In this document: positions 21,701-31,483 of the stretch, piece by piece
Position numbering within the stretch: the first letter of the stretch is position 1
Layout of the letters: each line of letters starts with the position of its first letter
NCBI RefSeq assembly: GCF_014839805.1
Contig: NC_051131.1
Span: 7,986,913 to 8,050,912 of the forward strand
DNA length: 64,000 nt
Direction of reading: 5' to 3'
Source of the DNA: Manduca sexta
Taxonomy: Eukaryota; Arthropoda; Insecta; Lepidoptera; Sphingidae
The notes under the pieces: model-generated
Told to the model about the DNA's origin: nothing
What the model saw: the letters and a program-made list of their open reading frames with translations, nothing else
The model's database searches: none
Position numbers and translations under genes: made by a program

Positions 21701-24221
21701 GGACGACCCGCTCAAGGTATGAACGACACTACAGCCTAGTAATACCTAGGTTTACACCTTACAACTCTTTGAATTACTTTTGATTTAGATTTTAATTAAC
21801 TAACACGAAAATATGTAAAAATACTGTTCAGGTGATATCGGGTCCGTTCTGCGAGTGCGACAACTTCACGTGCGACAGGAATAAGGGCCTGCTGTGCTCC
21901 GGACACGGCGAGTGCGTGTGCGGGAAGTGCAACTGCGCGCCGGAGTACACCGGGCCCGCCTGCCAGTGCCTCAAGGATCAGACCAACTGCAAGTCACCCG
22001 GTAAATATTATGTTTTATCCAAAATGCTTCAATAATAAGTTATTCTAAACTTTAATCTAGAAGGCTTTATTTATAAAATGTCGATATTAACATATTATAC
22101 TGGCAACTAAATCAACAAAATGAAGGAATTATACAATTTTAATTAACATTACTTTTCGTAGAGATGAGTCGTGCCCAATAGTGAGTTTATTTTCAAACGG
22201 TAGTTCATACTTATGTGTGACTAATAAAAATATATTATGGAGAAAAAATTGTAAACTCTCGCAATGTGTGGGTACCCTAGTGCTAGCCAATTGTTTGACA
22301 TATCTAATAGGTCATTAAGTATAAATATGATTTTTACGTACGATCCGTTTTCCGTTCGTACTCCAAACCCGCCTTAGGCCATGGAAAAATGCCTAGAGGC
22401 AAAAATTCATGAAATACTAAAACACCCTCCTTAAAATGTTCCTCGCCTTAATGTAAGCCTAACATACTGTATAATAGTGATGTCATATTCTAATCTGTAA
22501 TTGTTTGTGTTCTCTGCAGAGGACAACAAGATATGCAGCGGTAACGGTAAATGCGTGTGCGGCCAGTGCGTGTGTAACGTGGACGAAGACAGGCACTATT
22601 CTGGAAAATATTGCGAACAGTGTCCGGTAAGTGCCACTGACTGCTTAAAACACTTCGCACAGTTGATTCTTCAACCTCTATCTACCTTTTACAGTATTTT
22701 CCTGTAAATCAGCTTTAGGGTTATATTTATAATATTATTAGGCTTTCTGAATAATTTTAATTACATACATACATACATAACATCACGCATTTATCCCCGA
22801 AGGCTTTTCGCCAAATATGTTCCGTCCCATGATGTGATAGGGGGCGAGCCTATCGCCATATCGGGCACAAATTCCAGACTCCGGGCTGATACTGAGCAGA
22901 AAAACCCAGATATCATTTTGCCCCACCCGGGATTCGAACCCAGGACCAGGATAAATATTAATTTGTTGTATTTATTACCTTATATAGCTTATTTGTTTTA
23001 AAATATAATGTAGTTGATATAAAGAAGATATATATTCTCTTGTTGTATTAGACCTGCCCCGGCCGCTGTGGTGAATTCAAAGACTGCGTTTTGTGCGAAG
23101 TGCACAAGCGAGGCCCGCTGTTCAACGAGGAAGATGGGTCTTGCGGAAACTGTACTCTGTTCCCGATCATTGAAGAAGGCAAAGTTGAAGGTAACAACGT
23201 TAATAGTACATAAATTATTTCCTATACGTTTGTGTGTTTTATAACTATCTTGTTGCGATTTCAGTGACGTGATTACACATAGAGCATACTACTATCCTAA
23301 TTAAGACAATTTCAAGTCTTCAGATTGCGTGTTACTTGCACATCAACATCTTTATTATATAGAAAACATTGTTACAGCCAACGAAACTCGAAACGAACAC
23401 TTGTGCAATTTCTACGACGACGAAGATTGTCTTTACGTTTATGTTTATTCGTACAATGAAGCTCAAAGGCTGGTAATACGGGCGCAGAAAGAACGAGTGT
23501 GTCCCAAGAAGGTAAATATTATATTTGCTAATGTTACTATATGTCATAATATGTTTAATTGATTGTCCAAATTTACCCTTTCGATAGAAAAATAAATTTT
23601 AAACTACATGGCTGTAGTTGATGGAAAATTATAATTGAATTGTTCTTATCAATTATTTACTTGAGTAAGTAATTAGAGACAGATGGGGACCGATAGCCAA
23701 AACACCAAAGTAAATTAGTATTATTTATAATTTAGTCCAGTCGAATCACATAATTAATGTTGTGCAGGTACCGATCCTGGGTATAGTGCTGGGCGTGATC
23801 GCGGCTATAGTACTTGTGGGTCTGGCGCTGCTCATGTTGTGGAAGATGGCCACCACCATCCACGACCGCAGAGAGTTCGCGCGCTTCGAGAAGGAACGCA
23901 TGATGGCCAAGTGGGACACGGTATGTAAACATCTGTTGATAGTAGATATATGATAGATAGTAGTTATATGTTAGGAAAAAACGTAATGAAGAAGTATTTT
24001 AAATTATTTATTATATTATCTTTGTTTATATTATCAATTTGCCAATTGTAATATTTTTTTTTTGGTAAATAGTGAAATATTTTGAAAACATTTACTATTT
24101 TGTTGAAAAACTTTAATATCCAAATACCTTATTTGTTTATGTTTTGTTGTCACAGGGCGAAAACCCCATTTACAAACAAGCAACGTCGACATTCAAGAAT
24201 CCTACTTACGCCGGAAAATAA
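15498..24221 (+). CDS. mys: Integrin beta subunit, beta-PS (myospheroid) type, complete
   Basis: This is the beta chain of the position-specific integrins, the cell-surface receptors that link extracellular matrix to the actin cytoskeleton at muscle, epithelial and haemocyte adhesions. Sixteen coding exons join to 2508 nt, or 835 residues plus stop, close to the roughly 846 of the fly protein. Order: signal peptide 1-23; PSI domain with cysteines 35, 41, 44, 50, 53, 63, 75; a Ser/Gly/Ala-rich segment 107-140; hybrid and beta-I domains with MIDAS DLSRS (181-185), specificity loop Cys238/Cys241 and the N-D-P-E metal set (271, 273, 275, 276); cysteine-rich I-EGF repeats about 502-715; beta-tail; one membrane helix about 766-788; [17 protein letters not shown] (817-820) and NPTY (829-832) for talin and kindlin-type partners. 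The start is the first ATG after the acceptor and gives a clean signal peptide. Phases are consistent throughout. Only the 3' splice site of exon 14 is ambiguous. Confidence 0.97.
15877..16047 (+). CDS. mys: mys coding exon 2 (Ser/Gly/Ala-rich linker)
   Basis: The acceptor is TTGCAG|CGA and the donor is ATGA|GTAAGT. The exon encodes residues 100-156. Residues 107-140 are low complexity, with a run of five alanines. It ends in the conserved [14 protein letters not shown] strand that enters the hybrid domain. Confidence 0.94.
16225..16276. repeat. Perfect 18-bp inverted repeat with 16-nt loop in mys intron 2
   Basis: CAATTTCCACATAAAGCA at 16225-16242 is the exact reverse complement of 16259-16276. 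In RNA it would form a compact hairpin inside the intron before the MIDAS exon. Confidence 0.85.
16453..16681 (+). CDS. mys: mys coding exon 3 (start of beta-I domain, MIDAS)
   Basis: The acceptor is TCACAG|ATC and the donor is AAAA|GTGAGT. It encodes [16 protein letters not shown], with the MIDAS D-x-S-x-S at 181-185, then [19 protein letters not shown]. Phase 2 at the end. Confidence 0.96.
17119..17203 (+). CDS. mys: mys coding exon 4 (specificity-determining loop)
   Basis: This short 85-nt exon encodes [20 protein letters not shown] through DFFE. The acceptor is TTTTCAG|TTT and the donor is CGAA|GTAAGT. It holds the disulphide-bounded loop (Cys238-Cys241) that contacts the alpha subunit and ligand. 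In Drosophila an exon of this size and place exists in two mutually exclusive versions (4A/4B). Confidence 0.95.
17446..18015 (-). mobile_element. Helitron-like element filling most of mys intron 4
   Basis: In reverse orientation it has GCTCGCAACTTCGCCCGCGT, CTATCTCCATAGCAAATTTC, GATGCGGCGAGGACTTTG, ATGGGCTATCCAACACTAAA, AACAAACAAAAAAACTCTTC and AGCTTTATATAATAGTATAG. It is colinear with the 27.0-kb copy and, in reverse, with 10.1 and 43.7 kb. Its TC-end is expanded into a tandem array. Confidence 0.65.
17922..18015. repeat. 21-bp tandem array (about 4.5 units) next to exon 5
   Basis: The unit TATATAATAGTATAGATAGA (plus one base) repeats with small changes from the Helitron terminus to within about 30 bases of the exon 5 acceptor. 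It evidently arose by duplication of the element end. Confidence 0.85.
18047..18217 (+). CDS. mys: mys coding exon 5 (beta-I domain, metal-site residues)
   Basis: The acceptor is TCTATAG|AAA and the donor is CAAG|GTATGT. It encodes [20 protein letters not shown] and [18 protein letters not shown]. The N-x-D-x-P-E pattern at 271-276 is the ligand-associated metal site. A Helitron-derived tandem array ends only about 30 bases upstream. Confidence 0.96.
18727..18834 (+). CDS. mys: mys coding exon 6 (beta-I domain)
   Basis: It encodes [17 protein letters not shown] to ISQINLK. The acceptor is TTACAG|CTC and the donor is TAAG|GTTAGT. Phase 0 at both ends. Confidence 0.95.
19310..19462 (+). CDS. 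mys: mys coding exon 7 (beta-I to hybrid)
   Basis: It encodes [20 protein letters not shown] to [10 protein letters not shown]. The acceptor is GATCAG|GTT and the donor is CAAT|GTGAGT. Phase 0. Confidence 0.95.
19950..20128 (+). mobile_element. GGGCC-ended MITE, copy A (in mys intron 7)
   Basis: About 179 bp, with ends GGGGCCTTATTCTCTAT and ACAGAATAAGGGCCC that are imperfect inverted repeats. It is non-coding. The second copy at 39446-39624 matches nearly base for base in the opposite orientation. Confidence 0.8.
20374..20493 (+). CDS. mys: mys coding exon 8 (hybrid domain)
   Basis: It encodes [12 protein letters not shown] to KTNRCDGLK. The acceptor is TTTGTAG|AAA and the donor is CAAG|GTTTTT, a weaker donor than its neighbours. 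The preceding intron holds a MITE at 19950-20128. Confidence 0.94.
20839..21006 (+). CDS. mys: mys coding exon 9 (hybrid domain, start of EGF region)
   Basis: It encodes [18 protein letters not shown] to [12 protein letters not shown]. The acceptor is TTCCAG|GTT and the donor is TTTT|GTGAGT. Phase 0. Confidence 0.94.
21086..21343. mobile_element. 258-bp MITE with 27-bp terminal inverted repeats (mys intron 9)
   Basis: The left end ATTCATAGACGTTATTTATC plus TAAGGAC (21086-21112) and the right end 21317-21343 are reverse complements with one mismatch. It has no coding capacity. A partial relative lies at 59375-59527. Confidence 0.8.
21480..21716 (+). CDS. mys: mys coding exon 10 (I-EGF repeats)
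   Basis: This GC-rich exon runs from [20 protein letters not shown] to [11 protein letters not shown] and is dense in cysteines. The acceptor is TGCGCAG|GCG and the donor is CAAG|GTATGA. Several open frames overlap it on both strands because of its base composition. Only this frame continues the protein. Confidence 0.95.
21832..22000 (+). CDS. mys: mys coding exon 11 (I-EGF repeat)
   Basis: It encodes [16 protein letters not shown] to TNCKSP plus one base. The acceptor is TTCAG|GTG and the donor is CCCG|GTAAAT. Confidence 0.95.
22520..22626 (+). CDS. mys: mys coding exon 12 (I-EGF repeat)
   Basis: It encodes [19 protein letters not shown] to YCEQCP. The acceptor is TCTGCAG|AGG and the donor is CCCG|GTAAGT-like (TCCG|GTAAGT). 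The next intron contains a SINE at 22762-22950. Confidence 0.95.
22762..22950 (-). repeat. tRNA-derived SINE (mys intron 12)
   Basis: Read on the minus strand it opens with a box B GGTTCGAATCCCGGG, then GGGCAAAATGATATCTGGGT, CTGAGTATCAGCCCGG-type text and GCGATAGGCTCGCCCCC. It is the best preserved of several related copies in the window. Confidence 0.65.
23052..23190 (+). CDS. mys: mys coding exon 13 (I-EGF 4 and beta-tail)
   Basis: It encodes [18 protein letters not shown] to [13 protein letters not shown] plus one base. The acceptor is TATTAG|ACC and the donor is GAAG|GTAACA. Confidence 0.95.
23378..23511 (+). CDS. mys: mys coding exon 14 (beta-tail); 5' border ambiguous
   Basis: It is called from GTTACAG|CCAACG and gives [20 protein letters not shown] to ERVCPKK. 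An alternative acceptor TCTTCAG|ATTGC at 23323/23324 lies exactly 54 nt upstream. It is in frame and would insert 18 residues. I chose the downstream site because beta-tail domains of the family have no such insert. The donor is GAAG|GTAAAT. Confidence 0.85.
23768..23920 (+). CDS. mys: mys coding exon 15 (transmembrane helix and cytoplasmic membrane-proximal region)
   Basis: It encodes [18 protein letters not shown] to the end of the membrane segment LLMLW (about residue 788), then the charged [20 protein letters not shown] segment that clasps the alpha subunit. The acceptor is GTGCAG|GTA and the donor is CACG|GTATGT. Confidence 0.96.
24156..24221 (+). CDS. mys: mys coding exon 16 (C-terminal tail, stop)
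   Basis: It encodes [20 protein letters not shown] plus Lys and the TAA stop. It carries both NPxY phosphotyrosine-binding-domain docking motifs. The acceptor is GTCACAG|GGC. Confidence 0.96.
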   Translation, partial: GENPIYKQATSTFKNPTYAGK

Positions 24222-25650
24222 ATATACAATGCCATCAACTTGGCTTCAGTTGTATCTATCGCGTACTATCATAAAAAATATAATAACCACTCCCCGTTCG
24301 ATGAAAAATCTAAGTCAGTATTTATCTAAATTTCTTGATTTTTAAAACTTTATATGTATGTGTATTTGTAGAAAACTTTATGACTATAGCATGTTAGATG
24401 ATTGCCTTAATAATGTGCCTTTTATACAATATCGATAAGCTATTGACGGAAGAATTGAAATGTAATTGCTTATCTGACTTTTGGTTTATGAAGTGTTGAA
24501 GTTTTAGAATAGGTTTACATATAAGGCGGGTGCGCATTTTATACTTTTGCTAATAATTCCGATCAGACTACAAAACTGTTCATGCGTACCTGCTTACACG
24601 TAACTATTGATCAATATTCTATAATATAATAGCTTCCTATTGTAAAGTCGAAAGGTCTGCTTTAATCTCTGGATATTTTATAACGTACGCTTTTGTACTT
24701 ATGAGTGATTGTGTCTTGCGTGTACTTAGTGTTCAGTAGATCCCTGTTGAATTAAACGCGATGTATTAAATTATATAAATGGGATTCAATATCTTGCTAA
24801 GAAAGCAACGCGATTTTATGTAGAAAAGGGCTTTAAATTTGAACAAAATAAGACCATAATTTACGCCGTGTTGTATTCAACAGGTTTAAGTTTATTTTAG
24901 TATGTATGTTGTAAAGTTAAATATAATATATAATATCGTATATAGCGGCGAGTCGAATCTGAAAATGGTAATCTGAATGTTTTACTTATAAATTAATGTT
25001 TTCAAGAAGAACTTCATCAATAATTTAGTCATTAACTTTAGTTATAATGATTCATTTTTATTTATAATCCATTGCATTTGTTTATCATATAAATTAATTT
25101 TGTGATGTTTTTAAATGGCCAATTAATTTCTCACTGCCAGGGTTTGTTATGCACAATGTTTTCCGTGATACACAGATAGTAAACATGAATAAAAATATTT
25201 TTATAACACAAGAAAGAGAATATTCTCTTTCTTTGTGCAAACAATAATTGCGAGTTAATACTGTGGCTTACATATTTCGGTCCGGTGCCTTGAGATAATG
25301 TTTAATATAGAAATAAGTGCCATTACTAATACTATGAATGAGAGGATATAATATTTATTTCACATATTAATGTAATTAATGAAGACGTATCTTCGTAAGA
25401 GTGTAAGTGATCATTTTAGCTTGGTCAAGTGACGTCTTATTATTTTATATTCAATATATAATTATGACTCAATAGTGATTCTTACGTAATATATGCCCCA
25501 CACAAATATTTTCGTATTTGGTGCTGTTCATTGTACGATATGTTTTCAAATTATGTGCTGATTGTACATATTTAGTTTGATACTTTTAATCCTGTTAAGT
25601 AGTCATTACGTTTTATAGTGGCTAATAAAATTAACTAAAACATTCCGTCT
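24222..25650 (+). other. mys: Integrin 3' UTR (probable) with poly(A) signal
   Basis: AT-rich sequence without repeats follows the stop. AATAAA occurs overlapping the stop (24217-24222) and again at 25624-25629 in GCTAATAAAATTAAC, followed by a T-rich stretch, the likelier terminal signal. Which signal is used cannot be told from sequence. Confidence 0.45.
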
Positions 25651-26004
25651 TTGATTTTTTAAACACACAATGATATTAAAACTTAAAATAAGTAAATCAT
25701 TGTATCTACAGACATCCATATTAATTCTATTAATTCATTTATTTTAAGTTGCCGATATTTTTTTGTTGTATTTTATCACGAGTTCTTGCAAGTACCAATG
25801 TCATATAATAAGTAAATAATATATACAATCACCGTTAATATATTTAATTCAGTCCTCACTACGATAATATAAATTTTATTTTTTGGTATTTTTTTCTGGG
25901 TATTATGAACTACGAATTTTCGGTTTCACAATATACAGAGTCGTAAAACTACAACAGTGACGTCATTATTTTGTATAGCATACCCGATTGATACCTTCCT
26001 AACT

Positions 26005-26352
26005 GAATTTCGGCCATGGCGGCCAATCTTGCGAGATCAGCCAAATACGCAGGAAATATTATAGTGCACAAGTATGTGCGCAATACACAGGAGCACTCTC
26101 TGTTTCTTCACTCTCATAGTCTAGTGAGACGGCAAGCCGACATGACCGAAGATAAATCAGGCTCAGGAGATCATGCGTTCCGACGCCCAGGGGTATCATA
26201 CCGCCAACATCCTAACTCCGAGCTGCGAGTAATTTTTAGGATGGGAAACCCGTCACATTTATTTTGGCCCGACTCGGGATTCGAACCCAGTACCTCAGCA
26301 CGGTAGTTGTACTTGTACCGCGTAAGGTATAACTACGCTACCGAGGCAGCCA
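26005..26352 (-). repeat. tRNA-derived SINE
   Basis: The minus-strand head has GGCTGCCTCGGTAGCGTAGT (box A-like), then CTGGGTTCGAATCCCGAGTC (box B). The body follows down to the GGCCGCCATGGCCGAAAT end. The tRNA-like head is part of the SINE, not a functional tRNA gene: the tail runs on without an acceptor stem. Confidence 0.65.
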
Positions 26353-26507
26353 TAGCATACTTGCGTTACAATAATGTGGATTCACTCCGCTTCTATTTTA
26401 TGGTCGATTCCTCTTTTAATCGTGATGTGAAAAATCTTCAACGTGGGTGTTTTTAGAAGACGCTCAAATTTTTTACCATTCACAATACCCTTAGAAATTA
26501 TTAAATT

Positions 26508-26812
26508 GGAAGCGGCGATAGCCTAGTTGGGTGTGGAACGGACTGCCGAGACGAATGTCCGCAGATTCAAATCCCAAGGGCACTCAACTCTGGCTTTTCT
26601 AAAATCATGTGTGTATTCTTTGTGAATTTATCGTTCGCTTACCTGCACATCTGAGAAGTTCTCTATAGGAATTTCGAAGGTGTGTGAAGTCTACCAATCC
26701 GCACTAGGCCAGCGTGGTGGACTAAGGCCTAATCCCTCTCAGTAGTAGAGGAGGCCCGTGCTCAGCAGTGGGCAAGTATATACAGGGCTGATATTATTAT
26801 TAGAAATTTGGT
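26508..26812 (+). repeat. tRNA-derived SINE, family 2, copy A
   Basis: Head GGCGATAGCCTAGTTGGG (box A) and AGATTCAAATCCCAAGG (box B), then the conserved body GAAGTCTACCAATCCGCACT and GGCCAGCGTGGTGGACTAAG. It ends TACAGGGCTGATATTATTAT. Copy B is at 62970-63285. This copy lacks about 25 bases around GGAGAACATCGTGAGG. Confidence 0.7.
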
Positions 26813-27036
26813 CAATAAGTGTTAGGAGAACTTCTAGACAGCTGTAAGCAATTCCAGCGTAATTATATAACCAATTAACAAAATGGGTTTCTTATAACAA
26901 ACATTTCAGCCTTAGTAGACATTTCTACATAAACTAATAGCTCATAACTCCATAATCTACGATTTTTAGTTAAAATAAAGTAAAATTAATTTAATTTTAA
27001 AATAGGTAACTTACACGAAAAGAAAATATTAAAACA

Positions 27037-27610
27037 TTAGCTTTTGCCCGCGGCTCCGCCCGCGTTATAAAGTTTTTCAGGCTAAAGTTTTCCGTTATAA
27101 AAGTAGTAAGTAGTTTCCCGGGAGCCTATGTTCTTCACAGGATCTAACACTGTCTCCATACCAAATTTCATCTTAATACGTTGGGTAGTTTTTGAATTTA
27201 ACACGTTCAGGCAGACTGATGCAGTGGGGGACTTTGTTTTATAATATATTTTTTAGAACTTTTTAAGAGGAAATGATAATAAATTGTTCCCGTTTTGCAA
27301 CATGTTTCATTACTGCTCCGTTCCTATTGGTCATAGCGTGATGATATATAACTTAGAGCACTCCACAAACAAAGGGCTATTCAACACAAAAAGATTTTTT
27401 CAGTTCGAATCGGTAGTTCCTGAGATTAGCCATTACTGCTCCGCTCCCATTGGGTATAGCGTGATGATATATAGCCTATAGCACTCCACGAACAAAGAGC
27501 TATCCAACGCAAAAAGAATTTTTCAGTTTGGACCGGTAGTTTCTGAGACTAGCGCGTTCAAACAAACAAACAAACAAACAAACTCTTCAGCTTTATATAA
27601 TAGTATAGAT
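27037..27610 (-). mobile_element. Helitron-like element with internal duplication
   Basis: It begins TTAGCTTTTGCCCGCGGCTC and ends TTCAGCTTTATATAATAGTA plus TAGAT. Within it a 123-bp block (27308-27430) is repeated directly at 27431-27553 with some divergence. An (AAAC)n stretch follows at about 27563-27585. Confidence 0.7.
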
Positions 27611-29730
27611 TAACAAGTTATCTATGAGTAGTCTGAATGGCTCTACCAAGTTTGCCTCAATGTAAGGAAAGAAATAGCATAGGTACGGTATGGTTTTATA
27701 ATCGTAAAATTCAAAATGTTTATAATATTGTTTAATCCAATGTTTTACAATGTAGGTAATAATTGAAATAAAATTCGTCTAAGTATGAAACATTCATCAT
27801 CCTAATGAATCATTAAAATTTCTGCTTTCTGTCTTAAAATAACTTGGATCAACTTCTGCCGGCACTTATGTAAATGTTTTGGAATTCAAAAATTAAGATA
27901 AACTCTCCTCGAAATAATGTATATGCTTTCATAAATATTTCATTCATCATAAATATCGGCGTCGCCATACCAGTGTCACTCGCAAGAAACTCCGTAAGAG
28001 ATTCAATTTCGGGAAGCGTTCGTAATACGTATATCTGGCTTATCAGTTCGACAGCTCATAATGGAGATTGTTTACCAGCCCGAATTACATATCTAAGTTT
28101 GCAATATGAAAGCAATGAACAGGTGCCTGATCACACATTGCGTGGAGTACTTGAATATAAACATTTTACGTCAGCATGATGGATTTATAAGGCCGCATAA
28201 ATAGACATGATCTTTAAAACAAATGTACACAACGTTAATGCGCATTCAGGATTCAAAATTATCATTCTTAATGTCTTAATGTTTCGTGTTGAAAATCGAA
28301 ATATAATTCCTCATATTAACGACACATTTTTTTATTATTATTTAGCCCGATTTTTTATTATTATTTAGATTTGGTGCCTAAGATATTGAAAAAACACTAA
28401 AAAGATAAATCATTTTTTCTAGTGTATCGTACATTATTATTTTATGTAAAGCTAATTTTCAAAATCTAATATTATTATCTAAATCTTCTACCTAAAATGA
28501 AAATAAACTATCACATAACTCTAGATACGTCGATGACTAGAACATGCAGATCTTTATTTCATCCCTTAGATAAAATAAATTCAATTATATCGTTTAAACA
28601 CCTCAAAGCAAGTAATAATATAAAGATAAGGGGGAGTCAAAAGAATTCCTCGTGAAATTAGAGGAAGATAAATCCCTTTCAGTCTTCTAATCGTGTCTCA
28701 TGAGATATATTATGGTATATCTACATTAACATAGCGAGCTTATTTTGTCCTCGTAAATTAATACGCTTAGCGGTACATACCGCCGCGCAACAATATAAAG
28801 CGATTCAGTTTGTACCATAGGGAATATTAGAGTAACTTCGTAATTAATTCTATTAATTCATTTATTTCTGACTTATATTAAGACAAGATTACCGCCGTTA
28901 TTCCAATTTTGTTTCGGGCAAAGCAAATGTAATAACAAAAGTTATTGTCATCTAGCTACATAATCTTGTTTAATCTTTACTGTGCGTATATCAATAATTA
29001 TATAAATTTTGTGTTTACAGAAAGCGCTTTAGGCTAGACAGACGAACAGATACTTATAAGATTAGGTATAATAATTATATCGTTGCCTATCTGCCATATC
29101 TCATGTACAACAAACATTACGTAGCCGAGCTTGGTGTCATTATAAATATATAATTCTAAAATTGTATATTTAGAATATTTATTAGGAACTCTTTAGTTAC
29201 GGGTTCACCCAGATATAAACGTATGATTGATTTATGCCTACTTTGTTTAGTGAACATATTATTTTAAAGGAAGTACTACTGCGAAATTATATTACTTAAG
29301 TATTAGAAAAGAGTATGTACGATGGAATAACGCTGTAAGCAGATGTCACGAGCTCTTTTGGGTCAATACACGAATCAATACCTCTTTTATTCGTAGTAGA
29401 GTCAGGATACAATAAATTTTAATAACGGAATCAATTAACTTGCTCATCCAGTACTGTCCCACAGGAGCCTGACGGGGAGTACAAATTATATTTTAAGGCA
29501 TCATAGAGAAGCCAGAGAAGAGAGAAAATGTTTTAATCGACGCATACGCTATATCGCTGCTCGGACCATTTAGGTTTAATCAAGTGAAACCTTTGGTGCA
29601 GTCGTCAAGGTGCTTCCGCCATTAAATTAAGTATGAGACATTTTTTTTATTATTGACCTATATTCAAAGTTCATTGTTATCGAAAATTGTTTATGAAAAC
29701 TGAACACATTAGTGATATACAAAAGGCTCC
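27611..29730. other. AT-rich stretch without recognised features
   Basis: No repeat family, no credible exon and no strong CpG content were seen. The 101-codon open frame at 27874-28179 lacks an upstream or downstream splice site or poly(A) signal that would support it. Confidence 0.5.
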
Positions 29731-29734
29731 GCAG

Positions 29735-30005
29735 GTGGCTCGGCGATTAATCATAGCAAGGAATCGGTCGGCGTGGGGCGGGCGGAGGTGCTAGTGGCGG
29801 CGACGGCGGCTGTGGCGGCGGCGGCGGGCGCGGTAGTGCTGCCGCGGAGACTCGCTGCGGCGCACGCCCCGCCCGCCTCCACACCCACCTCGGCCACCAC
29901 TCCACGCGCTGCCCCGCGACCGCGCTTCTACCACCACACATGGGACAAATCACCTCTACTACTAAACTTTGCCAAATTACATAAACTACGATACTACCAA
30001 TGAAG
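29735..30005 (+). CDS. Candidate CpG-rich exon of an unrecognised gene
   Basis: A 250-bp CpG-rich island (GGCGGCGACGGCGGC-type sequence) stands out in AT-rich DNA. An open frame from 29716 to 30003 reads an Ala/Val-rich hydrophobic run (VLVAATAAVAAAAGAVVL) and then a Pro/Thr-rich part ending LHKLRYYQ and stop. It has no ATG. The region ends with ATGAAG|GTAAGA, a strong donor at 30005/30006, so it may instead be a 5' UTR exon whose coding sequence starts with Met-Lys at 30000-30005. A weak acceptor CTCCGCAG lies at 29734. I do not recognise the product. It could be a CpG-island promoter with first exon. Confidence 0.4.
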
Positions 30006-31423
30006 GTAAGACCTTTGTAAACTACATTATATTTTGTTCAGATCGTTCGAGCTTTTGACAATAAGACTAGTGAAGAAAGTGGGTACTTGAAAAAAAGTTA
30101 TAAGTAGATTGTATTGAAAACGGAATCAATATTCGACTATTAAATGTCACTAAAGTTGAAAACTAATAATAATGCTTAAACCGTGGTTAGTGGATGTCTA
30201 CGAATTCAATTTCGTAGGATTTAGCAAGTTGCGAAAACTTTGTCACTTTATTATTGAGCCAACCTGTTGAACAGTTTTATTTGGGTATGAATTGAATTCG
30301 GTGCTATTTGCAAGACAACTTTAAATTGAAGTTTGTAGTTTAATTTGAACCAACTTTTGAAATATTATTAAGACACATTTTAAATTGAAACTGTTTAACT
30401 CAAAGAGAGTTGAAATGTTTTAGTTTTCTGATAGAGAAACTGTTCTGTGTTTGAAGTTTTTTTGTTAATTAGATAATTGCAATTTAATTTAACTTACTGA
30501 TATTTTAACTGCCTACATCTATTGCAGTACTTATATTATATACATTTAGGACAAAATAGATCCTAACCTACATAATACATTTGTCTTAAGTTCTTGTCAC
30601 CTGATTTGTAATAATAATAGTATTATTGATTTGTTATTAATTTTCCTGTTTTATCTTACTTTAAGTAAGTACATAATATTTTGTTTAAACGTTAGGCGCA
30701 TTTAGGTCGGATATTACAGAGTATGTATGAGGTTAGTACCTATAATTTGATTTTCTACTACGGCATACCTATCAGCTTGTTGATTAAAGTTGAACCGAAG
30801 TTTTCCAGACCTTTACACCAAAGCCGATGTTGCTATTTTTTTATATTATAGGTACTTTTATTAGACGCTTTGCTTATTAAATAACTCTCTTCGGATTATT
30901 ACCTAGGGTTTCTAATATTTTTTTATAATAGTAACTTCAATAACTGAGAACAATTTAGATGCCTTTAAAGATGACATCCGCTATGTTAAGTATGTCTTCA
31001 AATAGTCCAAATATTTAAATATATTTAATTATATAAACACACATAAAACTACAAACAAATCAATCATCATATTAATATCCATCTAAATCTGTGATCAAGA
31101 CTATAACAGCAAAAAATGCCAGCATATGATCTTCGGCTATACTAAGTATTCAAACTAAATTAGCGAGCGAAAATCGATTTTCAAACCATCATCGGGATAG
31201 GTCGTTATACACTTTGAAATATTCATATTTCGCTTTCAACTGAATACATTTTGAAAGCACTTCGTTACACTGTTAGTTGCCTACATATTGGGAAAATACT
31301 GCGAATTACAGCACATAACAATTATTTTTTGTTAATTATTAAATATACAATACAATAGTGAAGTTATATAAATATAAAAAAATATGGATTAATATAATAC
31401 CTTTTTCCTTTTACTTCATCCAG

Positions 31424-31483
31424 CAAACGCTACTACTTTATGTAGGAGGAGGAGGAGAAGAGTACCTAGTTATAGCTATGAAG
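31424..31483 (+). CDS. Candidate 60-nt internal exon
   Basis: A strong pyrimidine tract and acceptor (TTTTACTTCATCCAG) is followed by 20 open codons, reading QTLLLYVGGGG then EEYLVIAMK, and the donor AAG|GTAGGT. It is phase 0 at both ends, so it could follow the Met-Lys of the 30005 donor in frame. Product unknown. A chance match cannot be excluded at this length. Confidence 0.3.

Noticed and set aside
21377..21783. Several overlapping open frames on both strands
   Set aside because: All are shadows of integrin exon 10, whose cysteine-rich frame is unambiguous.
26016..26352. tRNA gene (box A and box B visible) and a 96-codon open frame
   Set aside because: The boxes belong to a SINE head without a closing acceptor stem, and the open frame runs through the SINE body.
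26508..26600. Second tRNA-like sequence
   Set aside because: It is the head of a SINE found again at 62970. No cloverleaf can be completed.
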